Below are positions 20,050 to 28,653 of a stretch of DNA of 64,000 bases, in pieces (positions within the stretch are counted from its first letter, which is position 1; each line of letters starts with the position of its first letter). The translations under genes and the position numbers were made by a program. The stretch spans positions 1 to 64,000 of the forward strand of contig JASGUU010000044.1 in the NCBI GenBank assembly GCA_030057555.1. The letters run 5' to 3'. A model generated the notes under the pieces. The model had not been told where the DNA came from. It worked only from the letters and a program-made list of their open reading frames with translations, and made no database searches. This DNA comes from Bacillota bacterium. GTDB lineage: Bacteria > Bacillota > Clostridia > Saccharofermentanales > Fastidiosipilaceae.

Positions 20050-21921
20050 ATGCGCGGCAGCGTCTTTCTGCGCCGCATCATGATTCTGCTGGTCAGCGCC
20101 ATCGTCCTGACGGCTGCCCTGACCATGCTTTTCTACAGCCAGTTCACCTCGGACATCGTCTACATCAACGCCGCCCAGAGCGACTTCCGGCGCAAGGGCT
20201 CGTACCTCGCCGAAGAGGCCGGGGCCTGGCTGCAGGGAGAGCGCTCGGAGGAGTTCTGGCTCGCCACCCTCGAGGCGGCTCCGGAGATGCTGAACGCGAC
20301 CCTCCTCGTCTCGCTGACGGACGCCGCCCGCAGCAGTCCCGCGGCCCGGCGCGCGTCGAGCTTCGACACCACGGAAGCGATCACGGTCTACCAGCCGGCG
20401 GCCCCCGACCTCGACCCGGCGGCCCTCGAGGCCATCCGCGCACGCATGGTCGAACTCGAGCCGGAGCTGCTCTCCGGCTCGCCCGTGCAGGAGCGCGAGG
20501 CCTACGGCACATCGCGGCTGGACGCCCTCCTCGCCGGCTACCCGATCAGCGTCTATGACGCCGACACGGGTCGTCGCCCGGTCCTCGGTGCGATCTACAT
20601 CGCACAGTCGATGGAGCGCCTGCGTACGGGACTCGGGAGCTTCAACTTTGCTCTGATTTTCGCTTCCGCCCTCGCCATCCTGCTGATGCTGCTGCCGACC
20701 TGGTTCGCGATCTCGCGTCTGACACGGCCCCTGAAGCAGGTGAAGGACGTGGCGACGGCCATGTCGGCCGGCAATTTCAGCCTCAGGGCCGACACCGGGA
20801 CCGCCGGCGAAATCGGTGAGCTCGCCCGGGCCGTCAATGAACTCGCCGCCGATCTCGACAGCTCGATCGCCGCCCTGATGCAGGAGCGCAACCGTCTGCA
20901 GCAGATCCTTGACGGCCTCGGCGAGGGCATCATCGCCGTCGACCGCGAGCTCGAACTGACCCACATCAACCCGATGCTGGCTGTCCTGCTCGGCGAGAGC
21001 GGCATCGAGCAGCTCATCCGCAGCGGCGACTTCCGGCAGGCCATGGAGCGGCGCAAGCCCGTGACCCGTTCGCTCAAGCGCAATGAGCGCGTTCTCGAGC
21101 TCGAGATCACCGCCCTCGAGGACGGCGACCAGGATGTCATCGGGGCTGTCGGCCTGGTCCGCGACATCACCGCCGCCGAGCAGCTGGAGCAGACCCGCCG
21201 CGACTATGTCGCCAACGTCTCCCACGAGCTGCGCACGCCCCTGACCGCCCTGCGCGGCCTCATCGAGCCGCTCTCGGATGGCCTCGTCAGCCGCGAGGAG
21301 GACCGCCACCGCTACTACGGCATCATCCTCAACGAGACGCTGCGCCTCTCGCGCCTCATCGACGACATGCTCGAGCTCAGCCGCCTGCAGGCCGGCCGCA
21401 CTGCCATCCGGCGGACCAGTTTCCGTCTCGCCAGCATCCTCGACCCGCTCGCGGAACGCTATCAGCAGCTCGCGGAGGAGGCAGGCGTGACGCTGCACTT
21501 TGCAGAGCTCGAGAACAGACAGCTGCGCGTCTATTCGAATGCCGACCGCATCGAGCAGGTCCTCGTCATCCTGCTCGACAATGCCCTGAAGTTCACGCCG
21601 GAGGGCGGCGAGATCAGCCTCAGCGTCAACGACAGCGGCGAGCGCGTCGTGGTCACGGTCCGGGACAGCGGCATCGGCATGTCGGCCGAGGATCAGCAGC
21701 ATGCCTTCGACCGCTTCTATAAGGCCGACAAGGCCAGGGGCCGCGGCGGCACCGGGCTGGGACTGTCCATCGCCAGGGAGATGATGCAGGCTCTGGGCGA
21801 ACGGATCTGGGTGCGCAGCCAGCCGGACCAGGGCTCGAGCTTCCATCTGACCATCACCCGGGCCCAGTCCGAAATCAAATCGTCCGTTTCAAGTCACAGT
21901 CGCGTCACAATGGACCGTTAA
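20050..21921 (+). CDS. Membrane sensor histidine kinase (HAMP-PAS)
   Basis: The 623-residue kinase has a membrane helix near 8-28, an extracytoplasmic sensor of about 165 residues, a second helix near 200-220, a HAMP domain (220-275) and a PAS domain (about 280-370). The HisKA motif VSHELRTPLTALRG is near 395. The ATPase domain has N-box LLDNALKF, G1 DSGIGMS and G2 GGTGLGLSIA. The arrangement matches PhoR/WalK kinases. The start codon directly follows the regulator stop. The sensor domain shows no motif I recognise, so the signal is unknown. Confidence 0.92.
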   Translation: MRGSVFLRRIMILLVSAIVLTAALTMLFYSQFTSDIVYINAAQSDFRRKGSYLAEEAGAWLQGERSEEFWLATLEAAPEMLNATLLVSLTDAARSSPAARRASSFDTTEAITVYQPAAPDLDPAALEAIRARMVELEPELLSGSPVQEREAYGTSRLDALLAGYPISVYDADTGRRPVLGAIYIAQSMERLRTGLGSFNFALIFASALAILLMLLPTWFAISRLTRPLKQVKDVATAMSAGNFSLRADTGTAGEIGELARAVNELAADLDSSIAALMQERNRLQQILDGLGEGIIAVDRELELTHINPMLAVLLGESGIEQLIRSGDFRQAMERRKPVTRSLKRNERVLELEITALEDGDQDVIGAVGLVRDITAAEQLEQTRRDYVANVSHELRTPLTALRGLIEPLSDGLVSREEDRHRYYGIILNETLRLSRLIDDMLELSRLQAGRTAIRRTSFRLASILDPLAERYQQLAEEAGVTLHFAELENRQLRVYSNADRIEQVLVILLDNALKFTPEGGEISLSVNDSGERVVVTVRDSGIGMSAEDQQHAFDRFYKADKARGRGGTGLGLSIAREMMQALGERIWVRSQPDQGSSFHLTITRAQSEIKSSVSSHSRVTMDR

Positions 21922-21972
21922 ACTGAGGTTACGGGACGGTCATGTCCCGCCTGCGAGGAGGCATTCCCAGTT

Positions 21973-22398
21973 ATGGTCATCAGCTGCATAGCCGATCCCG
22001 AGCGCGCCGAACGACGCATCCGCTCCGGACTGCGTCTGGCGGAGAGCCTCGATACCGATCTGGTCGTACTGACCAGCGTACGCCTGGGCGATGCCCGGAC
22101 CATCGCCATGCAGCTCAACAGCGCCGCCATCGACAGTCTCCTCGATATCTGCCGCGAACTGCGGGTCGAGCTGCAGCTGTTCTCCAGCGACGACCAGATG
22201 GAACCGATCAGCGGCTGGGTGGATGAGCAGCTGGCCGCCGGCGAAGTCATCGACGCCGTCCTGATCGGCACACCGGGCCTGTTCTATGATTCCGGCTTTC
22301 TCGACCGCTTCCAGCAGCGGCATCCTGATCTGCCCGTCTATCTCGTTGACGACTCCGGTATAATTAATCCCGTTCACGAACAGCGCTTTATCGTCTAG
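21973..22398 (+). CDS. USP-like small protein downstream of the sensor kinase
   Basis: This 141-residue soluble protein has the alternating strand-helix pattern of the universal stress protein fold: a first strand VISCIAD, LVVLTSV, a helix, then VLIGTPG and VYLVDD. It resembles the USP domain found in KdpD. No complete ATP-binding signature is seen. AGGAGG lies 11 bases before the ATG. A small hairpin (CGGGAC 21932-21937, GTCCCG 21944-21949) sits between the kinase stop and this gene. It probably shares the two-component transcript and may tune that system, but this is inference from position only. Confidence 0.6.
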   Translation: MVISCIADPERAERRIRSGLRLAESLDTDLVVLTSVRLGDARTIAMQLNSAAIDSLLDICRELRVELQLFSSDDQMEPISGWVDEQLAAGEVIDAVLIGTPGLFYDSGFLDRFQQRHPDLPVYLVDDSGIINPVHEQRFIV

Positions 22399-22477
22399 GG
22401 ATTCACCTTCGCCAGAGCGCATTTCTCCCCGGAGACCGTCCGCTTTTGCGCTGTCAGAGAGGAGTACCTTCTCCCGC

Positions 22478-23299
22478 ATGAGCCTTCCCAATGAACCAGC
22501 TTCTCCCGTAGCGGAGAACAGCCCTTCCCTGCTGCGCCTCAATAAATACCTCGCCGAGCGGGCCGGCGTTTCCCGCCGCGGGGCCGACCGCCTGATCGAG
22601 TCCGGGCGCGTCAGCGTCAATGGGCGCATGGCCGAGCTCGGGCAGCATGTCTCTCCGGAAGATCTGGTTGAGCTCGATGGCTTCAGTATCGATCCCAGGC
22701 GCACCCGTCTTCACTATCTGGCCTTCAACAAGCCCGTTGGTGTCGTCTGTACGACCGACCGCCGTGAGCCGCGCAACATTATCGACTTTATCGGCTTCCC
22801 GGCGCGCATCTTTCCCATAGGCCGCCTCGACGCCGACTCCGAGGGCCTCATCCTGCTGACCAACGACGGCGACATCGTCAATCTGATTTTGAGGGCCCGC
22901 TACGGCCACGAGAAAGCCTATGATGTCTGGGTCAACCGCCCCATCGATACGGACTTTGTTGAGCGGATGGCAGCCGGTGTCCCGATTCTCGGCACCGTCA
23001 CCAAAGCCTGCGAGGTCCGTCAGGTCGGCAGAAAGCGCTTCCACATCATCCTGACCCAGGGCCTCAACCGCCAGATCCGCCGCATGTGCGAGGCGCTGGA
23101 CTACGAGGTCGTCCGGCTCAGGCGGCGGCGCATCATGCATATCGAGCTGGGGCGGCTCCCGGTCGGCTCCTGGCGGGAACTCAGCGAGGACGAGCTCTCC
23201 CGCCTGTTCGAGGATGTTGAAGCGACGCGGCTGCGGGTTGACGGCCCGGCCGGCGAGACATATGCGCCTCTGGAAAGCGATGAGGACTGGGAAGAATGA
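22478..23299 (+). CDS. RluF-like rRNA pseudouridine synthase
   Basis: This 273-residue protein has an N-terminal S4 RNA-binding domain (LNKYLAERAGVSRRGADRLI) and the RsuA/RluB/E/F catalytic motif PIGRLDADSEGLILLTNDGD with its catalytic Asp. It also has GVPILGTVTKACEV and LTQGLNRQIRRMCEALDYEV, features that fit RluF (23S rRNA uridine-2604 region) best. The last 60 residues are acidic and less conserved. The next gene starts within its stop (4-base overlap). Subfamily assignment is likely but not certain. Confidence 0.9.
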   Translation: MSLPNEPASPVAENSPSLLRLNKYLAERAGVSRRGADRLIESGRVSVNGRMAELGQHVSPEDLVELDGFSIDPRRTRLHYLAFNKPVGVVCTTDRREPRNIIDFIGFPARIFPIGRLDADSEGLILLTNDGDIVNLILRARYGHEKAYDVWVNRPIDTDFVERMAAGVPILGTVTKACEVRQVGRKRFHIILTQGLNRQIRRMCEALDYEVVRLRRRRIMHIELGRLPVGSWRELSEDELSRLFEDVEATRLRVDGPAGETYAPLESDEDWEE

Positions 23300-24210
23300 T
23301 TGCGGATCGCCGTCCTGTACTGCTGCTGGTCAATTTCCATGCCGGCCGCTTCACCGGGGGCGCTGCGGTCGCCCATGTGATCGACGAACTGACCCTGGAC
23401 GGAGAGCGCGAGGTGCTGGTGCGCCAGACGCCCGCCGAATTCTCAGGCGATCTCGACTGGATCCGGCCCGGGCGCTATCAGCGTGTCGTCGTCATGGGCG
23501 GCGACGGCAGCCTCAACAGCGTCATCAACGCCTTTTCTGCCCGCGGTCAGCTGCCGCCCCTGGCCCTGATTCCGGCGGGAACGACAAGTGATTTTGCCAG
23601 GAGCCTCGGCCTCCCGCGGGGCAGTTACCGTGACGCCGCCCGCATCGCCCGTGATGGTGAGATCAGCTATCTCGACCTTGGCCGCATCAACCGGCAGTTC
23701 TTCAGCTATATCGCCTGCTTCGGCGCCTTCGCGACGGTGGCGAGCGAGACGCCGCGCGAGCTCAAGCGCACCCTAGGGCATTTCGCCTACATGATCGAGG
23801 GCCTGCGCCGAGTCTCGACGATCCAGCCCATCCGGACCCGCATCCACCATGAGGGCGAGGTCTGCGAGGAGGACATCCTCTTCGGCGCCATCGCCAACAC
23901 GACCTCCATCGGTGGCCTGCTGCGCCTGCCCTCAGCACAGGTGGACATGGCTGACGGCAAGTTTGAGGCTCTCTTCGTCCGGGCTCCGGCCAATCCCCTG
24001 GAGGTCCCGGCGATCCTGAACACCGTTCTTGCCGGACGCCTCGACGACCGCAACCTGCTCTTTTTCACCGCCTCCAAACTGGAGCTCGAATTCGACGAGG
24101 CGGTTGAATTCGTTGCCGATGGCGAGTCCGTCGGCAAACTGGACTCAGTCTGCATCCAGAATCTGCACCGTGCCCTGCCCTTTGTTTTGAATCTGAAGAG
24201 AGACTCCTGA
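23296..24210 (+). CDS. Diacylglycerol kinase-like lipid kinase
   Basis: The 304 residues match the YegS/DgkB family, which phosphorylates diacylglycerol or related lipids. The catalytic domain shows VVMGGDGSLNSVINAF near 65-80 and LIPAGTTSDFARSLGLP, and the C-terminal part holds the all-beta half. The usual GTxND reads GTTSD here, a variant in the nucleotide-binding loop. It overlaps the RluF-like gene by 4 bases and ends opposite brxL, just before the BREX block begins. Confidence 0.88.
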   Translation: MIADRRPVLLLVNFHAGRFTGGAAVAHVIDELTLDGEREVLVRQTPAEFSGDLDWIRPGRYQRVVVMGGDGSLNSVINAFSARGQLPPLALIPAGTTSDFARSLGLPRGSYRDAARIARDGEISYLDLGRINRQFFSYIACFGAFATVASETPRELKRTLGHFAYMIEGLRRVSTIQPIRTRIHHEGEVCEEDILFGAIANTTSIGGLLRLPSAQVDMADGKFEALFVRAPANPLEVPAILNTVLAGRLDDRNLLFFTASKLELEFDEAVEFVADGESVGKLDSVCIQNLHRALPFVLNLKRDS

Positions 24211-24222
24211 AGCCCGGGAGCG

Positions 24223-24236
24223 GAGCCGGCCGGCTC
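24223..24236. terminator. Palindrome between convergent genes
   Basis: GAGCC-GGCC-GGCTC is a perfect 14-base palindrome in the 31 bases between the stops of the lipid kinase gene and brxL. It could fold on either strand, but no T-run follows, so a role as bidirectional terminator is only a guess. Confidence 0.3.
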
Positions 24237-24241
24237 ATTCA

Positions 24242-26287
24242 TCAATCCACCATGGCCTTCAGCAGAGCATCCCTGCTGTCCGAATAAAACTGGATGTCCA
24301 CCTTTGTGGCCATATCATCCGACAGATCAATCAACTGGCGTCTGCAGGATACCGGCATCAGCAGAGCTGTCGCGCCCTTCTCAACCGCGATCTCTGCGAT
24401 CGTGACAGGATTGTGAATCGCTTCAATCGAGCCGCCGAGGTTCACCTCTCCGACGACAATCAGGCCACCACGGATACTCTTCTTCAGCAGAGCTGTACAG
24501 AGTGCGACGAGGGACGCCACGCCCAGCTTCGCACCGGACTTTGAAGCATCGAAGGCGCGGAGCTGGACGGTAAACTCGTGCTGGCGGGGATCCTTATCCC
24601 CTACGAGCTGCAGTGCCCGGGCATAGAGATTCTGCTCGGCGTAGCTGATGCTTTCGCGGAAGGCGGGTGGCGCCGGTTTGTTGAGAATCCTGACGCCGGA
24701 ACCTGGCCCTTCGTTGATCTCGATGCGGTAAAGTCCCGGGTGCTCATCCGCGTCACCCGGCGAGATGGTCCAGATCTGGCCCGGCTCGAGGGGGTCGCTG
24801 CCGATGCTGTTCTCGCTTTGCAGTTCAGGTGTCGAGACGAACTTTTCCACGCCATCGGCACCCATCACATAGCTGAAGTGGGTATTGCGGAATTCGGCAG
24901 CGCCAATGCGCTTCTGTTGCTCCTTCACGCGGCGTCTTGCTTCCATGGCGATCCGCACAGCCCACTCGATATCGTCAGAAGCGATCTCTGCTTCGCCGGG
25001 ATAGAGGAGTTTCAGCAGCCCGCTGACGGTTTTATTCACGGCATTGGTATCACGTCCCGACAGTGCGCCACCGTAGAAGACGCGGTTCTGGAGTGCACTC
25101 AGCCGGCTCTGATTGCGCAGCTGACTCCAGCACTCGGAGAGGAAATCACTGACCAGGCCGAAGTGATCCGTCAGCAGTTCTCGGTCAATCTTGGGAACAT
25201 CCCAGCCGGGCAGATAGGCGTGGATGCGGTCCATGAAGGCGGTGTCGTCGCGCATCTCCGGCGGCAGCGGGCCAAAGAGGTGTGAGACCCGCTGCTGGTG
25301 TTCGACATCGACATCGAAGTTGCCGACCAGGACGATGCTGCCGTCAGCCCGGATGCTCTCCTTGCCACGGCTGAATTCGCCGGACTCCATGTAGCCCTTC
25401 ATGATGTTCACGCCATCCTTCTGATCGAAGGAGACGCCCGATACCTCGTCGAAGCAGACTACATCGTACTGGCAGACCAGTCCCCGCTGGCCGGTGGCGT
25501 TGTTGACAAACATGCGCGCCACCGTGGCCTTGCCACCTGAGATCAGGTGGGCATACGGGGAAATCTGCTGGAACAGATGGCTCTTTCCCGTGCCTCTGGG
25601 GCCGAGCTCGACCATGTTGTAGTTGCGTTCGACAAAGGGAACCATGCGCAGCAGGAAGGCATCACGCTGGCGCGGCTCGAGCCGGGCCGGCTCGATACCA
25701 ATCGAGCGCAGCAGAAAGTCCTTCCATTCAGCAGTTGTAAATGCTGCACGTGCCTCAGCGAGCTGGTCAAGCACATCGCGGCTGGACAGCTGGATTTCCC
25801 GCAAAAATTCAACGCCGAAGGGCCTGCCCCTGTTCTCCAGGGCGATCGCAGGATCGTAGTCCAGGGTAATCTCAGCGTAAAAGCCCCCGGTCAGCATGCG
25901 CTCATGCCGTGTCACGAGCTCGGGGCTGATGCGTACATCGTTCAGGCGCAGGCTCGGCAGTGTGGCAACATAGGAATCCGTCCTCGCATCCAGGCGTGCC
26001 GTGATGAGATCGATGATCTTGACGGAGCCGCGTTCTCTGGCCCTGGCCTTAAAGAGCTCCTCTTCTCCGGCCTTGACCGTTCGCGATGCGAGCTGCCGCT
26101 GGACAATCTCGAGTCCTTCCTCGATCTCCTCCTGCCTGGTGCTGGCACAGTAGCGGCCGAGCAGAAACTCGACGACATAGGTGGGTACTGGAAACTGCCG
26201 GCTGAACGTGCGCACCAGATCCTTGCGGACCAGGTAACCCTCGAGTGATGCAGCAGCCTTTTGATCGATCCGGTCCATTTCCATCAT
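24242..26287 (-). CDS. brxL: BREX protein BrxL (Lon-like AAA ATPase)
   Basis: BrxL is the last gene of type 1 BREX operons. The 681 residues contain a P-loop GPRGTGKSH near 230, a Walker B region VCFDEVSG near 280, and a C-terminal Lon-like domain from about 555. Where Lon proteases have the serine of PSAG, this protein reads KLGVASLVAL, so classical Lon proteolysis is doubtful. That agrees with reports that BrxL acts as an MCM-like DNA-binding motor. The start overlaps the pglZ stop by 4 bases. It lies convergent to the lipid kinase gene and marks the left border of the BREX block. Confidence 0.94.
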   Translation of the reverse strand: MMEMDRIDQKAAASLEGYLVRKDLVRTFSRQFPVPTYVVEFLLGRYCASTRQEEIEEGLEIVQRQLASRTVKAGEEELFKARARERGSVKIIDLITARLDARTDSYVATLPSLRLNDVRISPELVTRHERMLTGGFYAEITLDYDPAIALENRGRPFGVEFLREIQLSSRDVLDQLAEARAAFTTAEWKDFLLRSIGIEPARLEPRQRDAFLLRMVPFVERNYNMVELGPRGTGKSHLFQQISPYAHLISGGKATVARMFVNNATGQRGLVCQYDVVCFDEVSGVSFDQKDGVNIMKGYMESGEFSRGKESIRADGSIVLVGNFDVDVEHQQRVSHLFGPLPPEMRDDTAFMDRIHAYLPGWDVPKIDRELLTDHFGLVSDFLSECWSQLRNQSRLSALQNRVFYGGALSGRDTNAVNKTVSGLLKLLYPGEAEIASDDIEWAVRIAMEARRRVKEQQKRIGAAEFRNTHFSYVMGADGVEKFVSTPELQSENSIGSDPLEPGQIWTISPGDADEHPGLYRIEINEGPGSGVRILNKPAPPAFRESISYAEQNLYARALQLVGDKDPRQHEFTVQLRAFDASKSGAKLGVASLVALCTALLKKSIRGGLIVVGEVNLGGSIEAIHNPVTIAEIAVEKGATALLMPVSCRRQLIDLSDDMATKVDIQFYSDSRDALLKAMVD

Positions 26288-28632
26288 CTACGACCTCCAC
26301 CTATCACTGTCGATATCTGCGCGACGAGGGCTCCGCTGGCGTCAAGCAGGACGATGCTTGCCTCTTCACCCTCCAGATCCTCATCTTCGACGATGACTGA
26401 GGCCGTCCCTTCCTCATCAATCTCTTTTCTGCTCAAGACGACACTCGTAGAAGGATTGCCGGCCTGGCTGCGGATGTCGACTTTGATGCCTGAGTAATCC
26501 CCGTCTACGAAGACCTGACAGCGCAATCCTCTCCACACGATGTCGCTTATTTTGACTAAAACCACCTGAGCAGCTTCGTCAGCAGTTACGGTCAGCTGCA
26601 GTGTCAGACACTCCTGCAGGCTGAGGCCGCCATGGGCATAGTCCTCCCCTCTTCGGTAGCAGCTCACGCCAGCGGCGAGGGCGACATAGCGGTTGGGGTT
26701 CCAGTACCAGGGCAGCAGCAGCTCATCGGAACGGACGCCGGGCTTGAGTGAAGCGAAGCGTCTCCATTTGTTCTCGGTCAGAACACTGGGGAGTTCTGTC
26801 TTTGGCAGCCCTCCCGGCAACAGCAGCCAGCCGTGGTCCGTGACGACTCTGACACGCTTCCAGCCTGCCGCGAGGAGACTTGAGATGCGTTCACCAATGT
26901 CCCGGATGAGGGCATCGATCTGCCAGGCCAGCTTCCAGCCGCGGTGATGGCCTTCGCCATCGAGATCGCCGAATTCGCACCAGGCCATGCCCTGGCCATC
27001 TCCACGTTCATCGGTATCCAATAGCGACCAGCCGGCGTCAGCAAGCAGCCGCTTCAGGTGATGGCCGGCCCTTGATGTGCTTTCTCTTCCAGTCACATAG
27101 GGCTCAAAATCCGGGCTGTCGACAGCACCGATAAACTGCCCCCGCACCGGACTCACAGCAGGCTTTCCGGTGGCTGTCAGACTGGGCAGGGCTGCCCAGG
27201 TGCTGGTCTCGGAGACATTCAGATTTCTGTCTGTCAGGGCAGATCCAAGGCGTTTCGCCGTATCAAAGCGCAGTCCGTCCACAAAGAGGACGCAGTCACC
27301 CTGGCGGCAGTCATCGCCCAGGCTCGTCTGATCACGGCCTCCGGGATATGGGCCGTCGGCCACCAGGTTCTGGAGGCTGCGGGCGGAGTCTTCGAGCCAG
27401 GGCAGATAGACTGCACGGACGGCTGCGATGACAGCGTCGACATCATCAGGGCGCTGCACCGCTGCCAAGGCACGAAGTACAGCGTCATCGACACGCCAGC
27501 CGTAAAGGCGATATCCCTCTTCGAGGTCATCGATCGATGTGGCAGGCAGGCTGCTGGACGTGTTCTGGGCCATCGAGGCGAGATGTTCCAGAGCGAAAGC
27601 CAACGGTGCTTCCCCCAGCCTGGCCCAGATGAGGGAGCGCCTGCTTTTATGTTTGTCTTCGAGGCTGATGATCCGCTCGCGGGCTTCATGCGCCGGCAGT
27701 CCGTCCAGCTGCAGCAGCTCACCGCGAAGACCTGTCTCCATTTCTTCATTACACTGTGGCCAGCCTTCTACGGACTGGTGACCTAAATGCCAGACGATGG
27801 TGTCGTGTGGCGGCATGCAGCGACGGATCTGTGCCGGAATTCCATGGTAGCGTTCAGGCGCTTCACAGTAGCGTTCCCAGACATCACGCCAGACCCCTTC
27901 GTGATTCGCAAGCTTTTCTGCTCCGGTTAAGACGCCTTCGTTCTGCGGATTGAACTGCAGTTGTGACTCAATGATTTCGACAAAGGCCTGCCACTCGTTC
28001 TCGTCGCGACTCTTCCGGAAGGAATCTCCCTGATCCAGCCACTGCAGCAGATCGCGTATGGGGTCTCCAGTGAACAGAGAGTTAAAGTAGTCCCTGTCGA
28101 GGCGTTTTCCTTCCAGCAGGGATATGTCCTCGTAGATGAGCTGCGGGAGTGAGCGCTGCATGGCCTCTTTCGTCGCGTTGTCCTGGGCAACGTCAAGCCC
28201 CAGTCCCCCCTGCCCGGACTTGAGGAAAGCCAGGGTGGTCCAGTCTTTCGTGTTGATTTGCGACCAGATGACTCCCCGGTATTGCAGTTCCAGCAGGGGC
28301 TTGAGCTCATCAGGACAGTTTTCGACAGCCCTCAGATCCTGACGGCTGAAGCCTGATATATAAATAACGGGCGTCAAACCCTCCGGCAGTGAAACACTCT
28401 CAATCTGATCGGCGATGACGCAGCGCAGCCAGATGGCCGGACCTCTGCGTTGCTCCGGGGCGTAGTCTCCGAGAACAAAGAGTTCAGGCATTTCCTGCTG
28501 CAGGACGGGAATGACATCTCCCCACTGGCCGTCCAGATCCGGCCAGAGAATAACGGCCGGTGCGACCTGGACATCCGGATTATGGATGTCAGCAGCTCGA
28601 ATCCTGTCCCTGAGTTGATCCATCACTCGCAT
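26284..28632 (-). CDS. pglZ: BREX protein PglZ (alkaline-phosphatase-like)
   Basis: PglZ is a core BREX component with an alkaline-phosphatase-superfamily fold. The 782 residues carry the metal-site motifs VLFVDGLRFDTAKRL near 447 and VVTDHGWLLLPGG near 597. The layout, with GLTPVIYISGFSRQDLR near 80, fits the PglZ subtype that accompanies long PglX proteins. It lies 21 bases after pglX and overlaps brxL by 4. PglZ is needed for both methylation and phage exclusion in the systems studied. It appears intact. Confidence 0.93.
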   Translation of the reverse strand: MRVMDQLRDRIRAADIHNPDVQVAPAVILWPDLDGQWGDVIPVLQQEMPELFVLGDYAPEQRRGPAIWLRCVIADQIESVSLPEGLTPVIYISGFSRQDLRAVENCPDELKPLLELQYRGVIWSQINTKDWTTLAFLKSGQGGLGLDVAQDNATKEAMQRSLPQLIYEDISLLEGKRLDRDYFNSLFTGDPIRDLLQWLDQGDSFRKSRDENEWQAFVEIIESQLQFNPQNEGVLTGAEKLANHEGVWRDVWERYCEAPERYHGIPAQIRRCMPPHDTIVWHLGHQSVEGWPQCNEEMETGLRGELLQLDGLPAHEARERIISLEDKHKSRRSLIWARLGEAPLAFALEHLASMAQNTSSSLPATSIDDLEEGYRLYGWRVDDAVLRALAAVQRPDDVDAVIAAVRAVYLPWLEDSARSLQNLVADGPYPGGRDQTSLGDDCRQGDCVLFVDGLRFDTAKRLGSALTDRNLNVSETSTWAALPSLTATGKPAVSPVRGQFIGAVDSPDFEPYVTGRESTSRAGHHLKRLLADAGWSLLDTDERGDGQGMAWCEFGDLDGEGHHRGWKLAWQIDALIRDIGERISSLLAAGWKRVRVVTDHGWLLLPGGLPKTELPSVLTENKWRRFASLKPGVRSDELLLPWYWNPNRYVALAAGVSCYRRGEDYAHGGLSLQECLTLQLTVTADEAAQVVLVKISDIVWRGLRCQVFVDGDYSGIKVDIRSQAGNPSTSVVLSRKEIDEEGTASVIVEDEDLEGEEASIVLLDASGALVAQISTVIGGGRR

Positions 28633-28653
28633 TTCAACATCCCCATCCTGTTT

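Noticed and set aside
19333-21846. An 837-codon open frame opposite the two-component genes
   Set aside because: The plus strand carries receiver, winged-helix, HAMP, PAS and kinase motifs with ribosome sites; the minus frame has none.
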